From DASXIW01 sp036497785 (GTDB lineage Bacteria; Pseudomonadota; Alphaproteobacteria; Acetobacterales; Acetobacteraceae), in contig DASXIW010000143.1 in NCBI GenBank assembly GCA_036497785.1, forward strand, positions 1 through 6,250: a stretch of 6,250 nucleotides of DNA, in the 5' to 3' direction. The notes under the pieces are model-generated. The model was not told the DNA's origin. It worked only from the letters and a program-made list of their open reading frames with translations, and did not search any database. Positions 5,327 through 6,250 of the stretch are shown piece after piece. Positions within the stretch are counted from its first letter, which is position 1, and every line of letters starts with the position of its first letter. Made by a program: the position numbers and the translations under genes.

Positions 5327-6250
5327 GGGCGCCGCCGCGCGCTGCAACCGGTCCGCGATCGCCAGCCCCAGCCCCGTCTCCGGCACCGGCATCGCCGCGA
5401 TCGCGGCCAGTCCCAGCCGCGTACCTTCCGTGTCCAGCATCCGCAAGCCAGCGAACAGATTGGCGGCGGCTTCGGTGAGATCGCGTGATTGGCTGAGCTG
5501 AAACATGGTGCCGGCGCCGGGCAAAGGCATCCCGAAGGCCAGCAGCGCCTCATCTGCCGCGACTTCCGTCGCATTCAGCCGCACGGGAAGCGAGGGCGCG
5601 TAATGCGACACCAACATGCCGGGTGAGCGCAGCGTGCGGGAGGCCTCCGCGGCCGCCGGCGTCAGACCCCGCTGCACCGGCCCGATCACTGCCTCGATTG
5701 CCTCGCGCGTTAAACCGCCGGGCCGCAGCAGGAATGGGCGGGTACCGGTCAGGTCCAGCACAGTGGATTCCACGCCCACCGGGCAGGGGCCGCTATCCAA
5801 CACCGCGGCGATGCGGCCCGACAGCCCGGCCAGCACATGCGCGGCGCTGGTCGGGCTGACCTCGCCCGAGCGATTGGCCGAGGGTGCTGCCACCGGCCGC
5901 CCGATGGCCCGCAGCAGCGCGCGCGCGCCTGGATGGGCGGGCACCCGCACCGCCAGAGTGTCGAGCCCCGCACCGGCCAGCAGCGCAACCGGGCAGGCGA
6001 TGCGACGCGGCAGCACCAGGGTAAGCGGTCCCGGCCAGAACGCGTCCGCCAAGACCCGCGCCATCGGCACGGGTTCCACCTGGGCGAAGGCCGCTTCGGC
6101 ATCAGCGTAATGACAGATCAGCGGATTGAAATGCGGCCGGCCTTTGGCGTCGAACACGGCAGCCACCGCCCGGGCATTGGTGGCGTCCGCGCCCAGCCCG
6201 TACACCGTCTCCGTGCCGAAGGCGACCAGCCGGCCGGCAAGCAGCAGCGC
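5315..6250 (-). CDS. sua5: L-threonylcarbamoyladenylate synthase, Sua5/YwlC long form (5' end outside the window)
   Basis: The enzyme makes threonylcarbamoyl-AMP from threonine, bicarbonate and ATP, the first step of the t6A modification at position 37 of ANN-decoding tRNAs; TsaB/D/E then transfer the group to tRNA. The window holds 311 codons and the frame is open to position 6250, so the start lies upstream. A GTG at 6205-6203 is not the start because the conserved TETVYGLGADATN motif spans it. Visible-residue numbering: FGTETVYGLG (11-20), KGRPHFNPLICH (36-47), WPGPLTLVLPR (72-82), VRVPAHP (101-107), PSANRSGEVSPT (123-134) and ESTVLDL (161-167). These form the YrdC-like catalytic domain. 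The C-terminal Sua5 domain begins with RSPGMLVSHYAP (208-219), which distinguishes the long Sua5 form from short TsaC. The usual Pro in FPTET is Gly here. It is followed by the dehydrogenase gene on the same strand. Confidence 0.95.
   Translation of the reverse strand, partial: ALLLAGRLVAFGTETVYGLGADATNARAVAAVFDAKGRPHFNPLICHYADAEAAFAQVEPVPMARVLADAFWPGPLTLVLPRRIACPVALLAGAGLDTLAVRVPAHPGARALLRAIGRPVAAPSANRSGEVSPTSAAHVLAGLSGRIAAVLDSGPCPVGVESTVLDLTGTRPFLLRPGGLTREAIEAVIGPVQRGLTPAAAEASRTLRSPGMLVSHYAPSLPVRLNATEVAADEALLAFGMPLPGAGTMFQLSQSRDLTEAAANLFAGLRMLDTEGTRLGLAAIAAMPVPETGLGLAIADRLQRAAAPRGR

Overview
The window reads as a conserved housekeeping stretch of a high-GC, Gram-negative alphaproteobacterial chromosome. 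LptD and LptG homologues mean an LPS-bearing outer membrane. The lptG-lptD order, the codon use and the style of the proteins suggest Rhodospirillales, possibly Acetobacteraceae. That placement is an inference from sequence character, not a database result. Every supported gene lies on the minus strand, so transcription runs from position 6250 towards 1.

Layout in transcription order: (i) 6250-5315, the Sua5/TsaC-type L-threonylcarbamoyladenylate synthase (tRNA t6A37 synthesis), whose first residues lie outside the window; (ii) 5314-5258, a 57-nt gap with a GC-rich hairpin over the sua5 stop, a possible promoter and a strong Shine-Dalgarno; (iii) 5257-3818, a flavin-linked 2-hydroxyacid dehydrogenase closest in motifs to D-2-hydroxyglutarate dehydrogenase; (iv) 3817-3699, a 119-nt gap with a possible promoter, a perfect Shine-Dalgarno and a 12-15 codon reading frame ending 4 nt before the next gene; (v) 3698-2589, lptG, an inner-membrane subunit of the LPS exporter; (vi) 2586-151, lptD, the outer-membrane LPS translocon, starting 2 nt after the lptG stop; (vii) 120-1, the first 40 codons of a further exported protein, by position probably SurA.

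lptG, lptD and the last gene form a plausible envelope-biogenesis operon. LptG helps extract LPS from the inner membrane, LptD inserts it into the outer leaflet, and SurA would chaperone LptD itself. The sua5 and dehydrogenase genes are metabolic and have no evident functional link to LPS export. The gene most often found before lptG, lptF, is not in this window.

No mobile element, CRISPR array, tRNA/rRNA gene or sign of recent transfer was seen, and no gap exceeds 119 nt. I do not see an undescribed multi-gene system. The most interesting signal is the leader reading frame before lptG.
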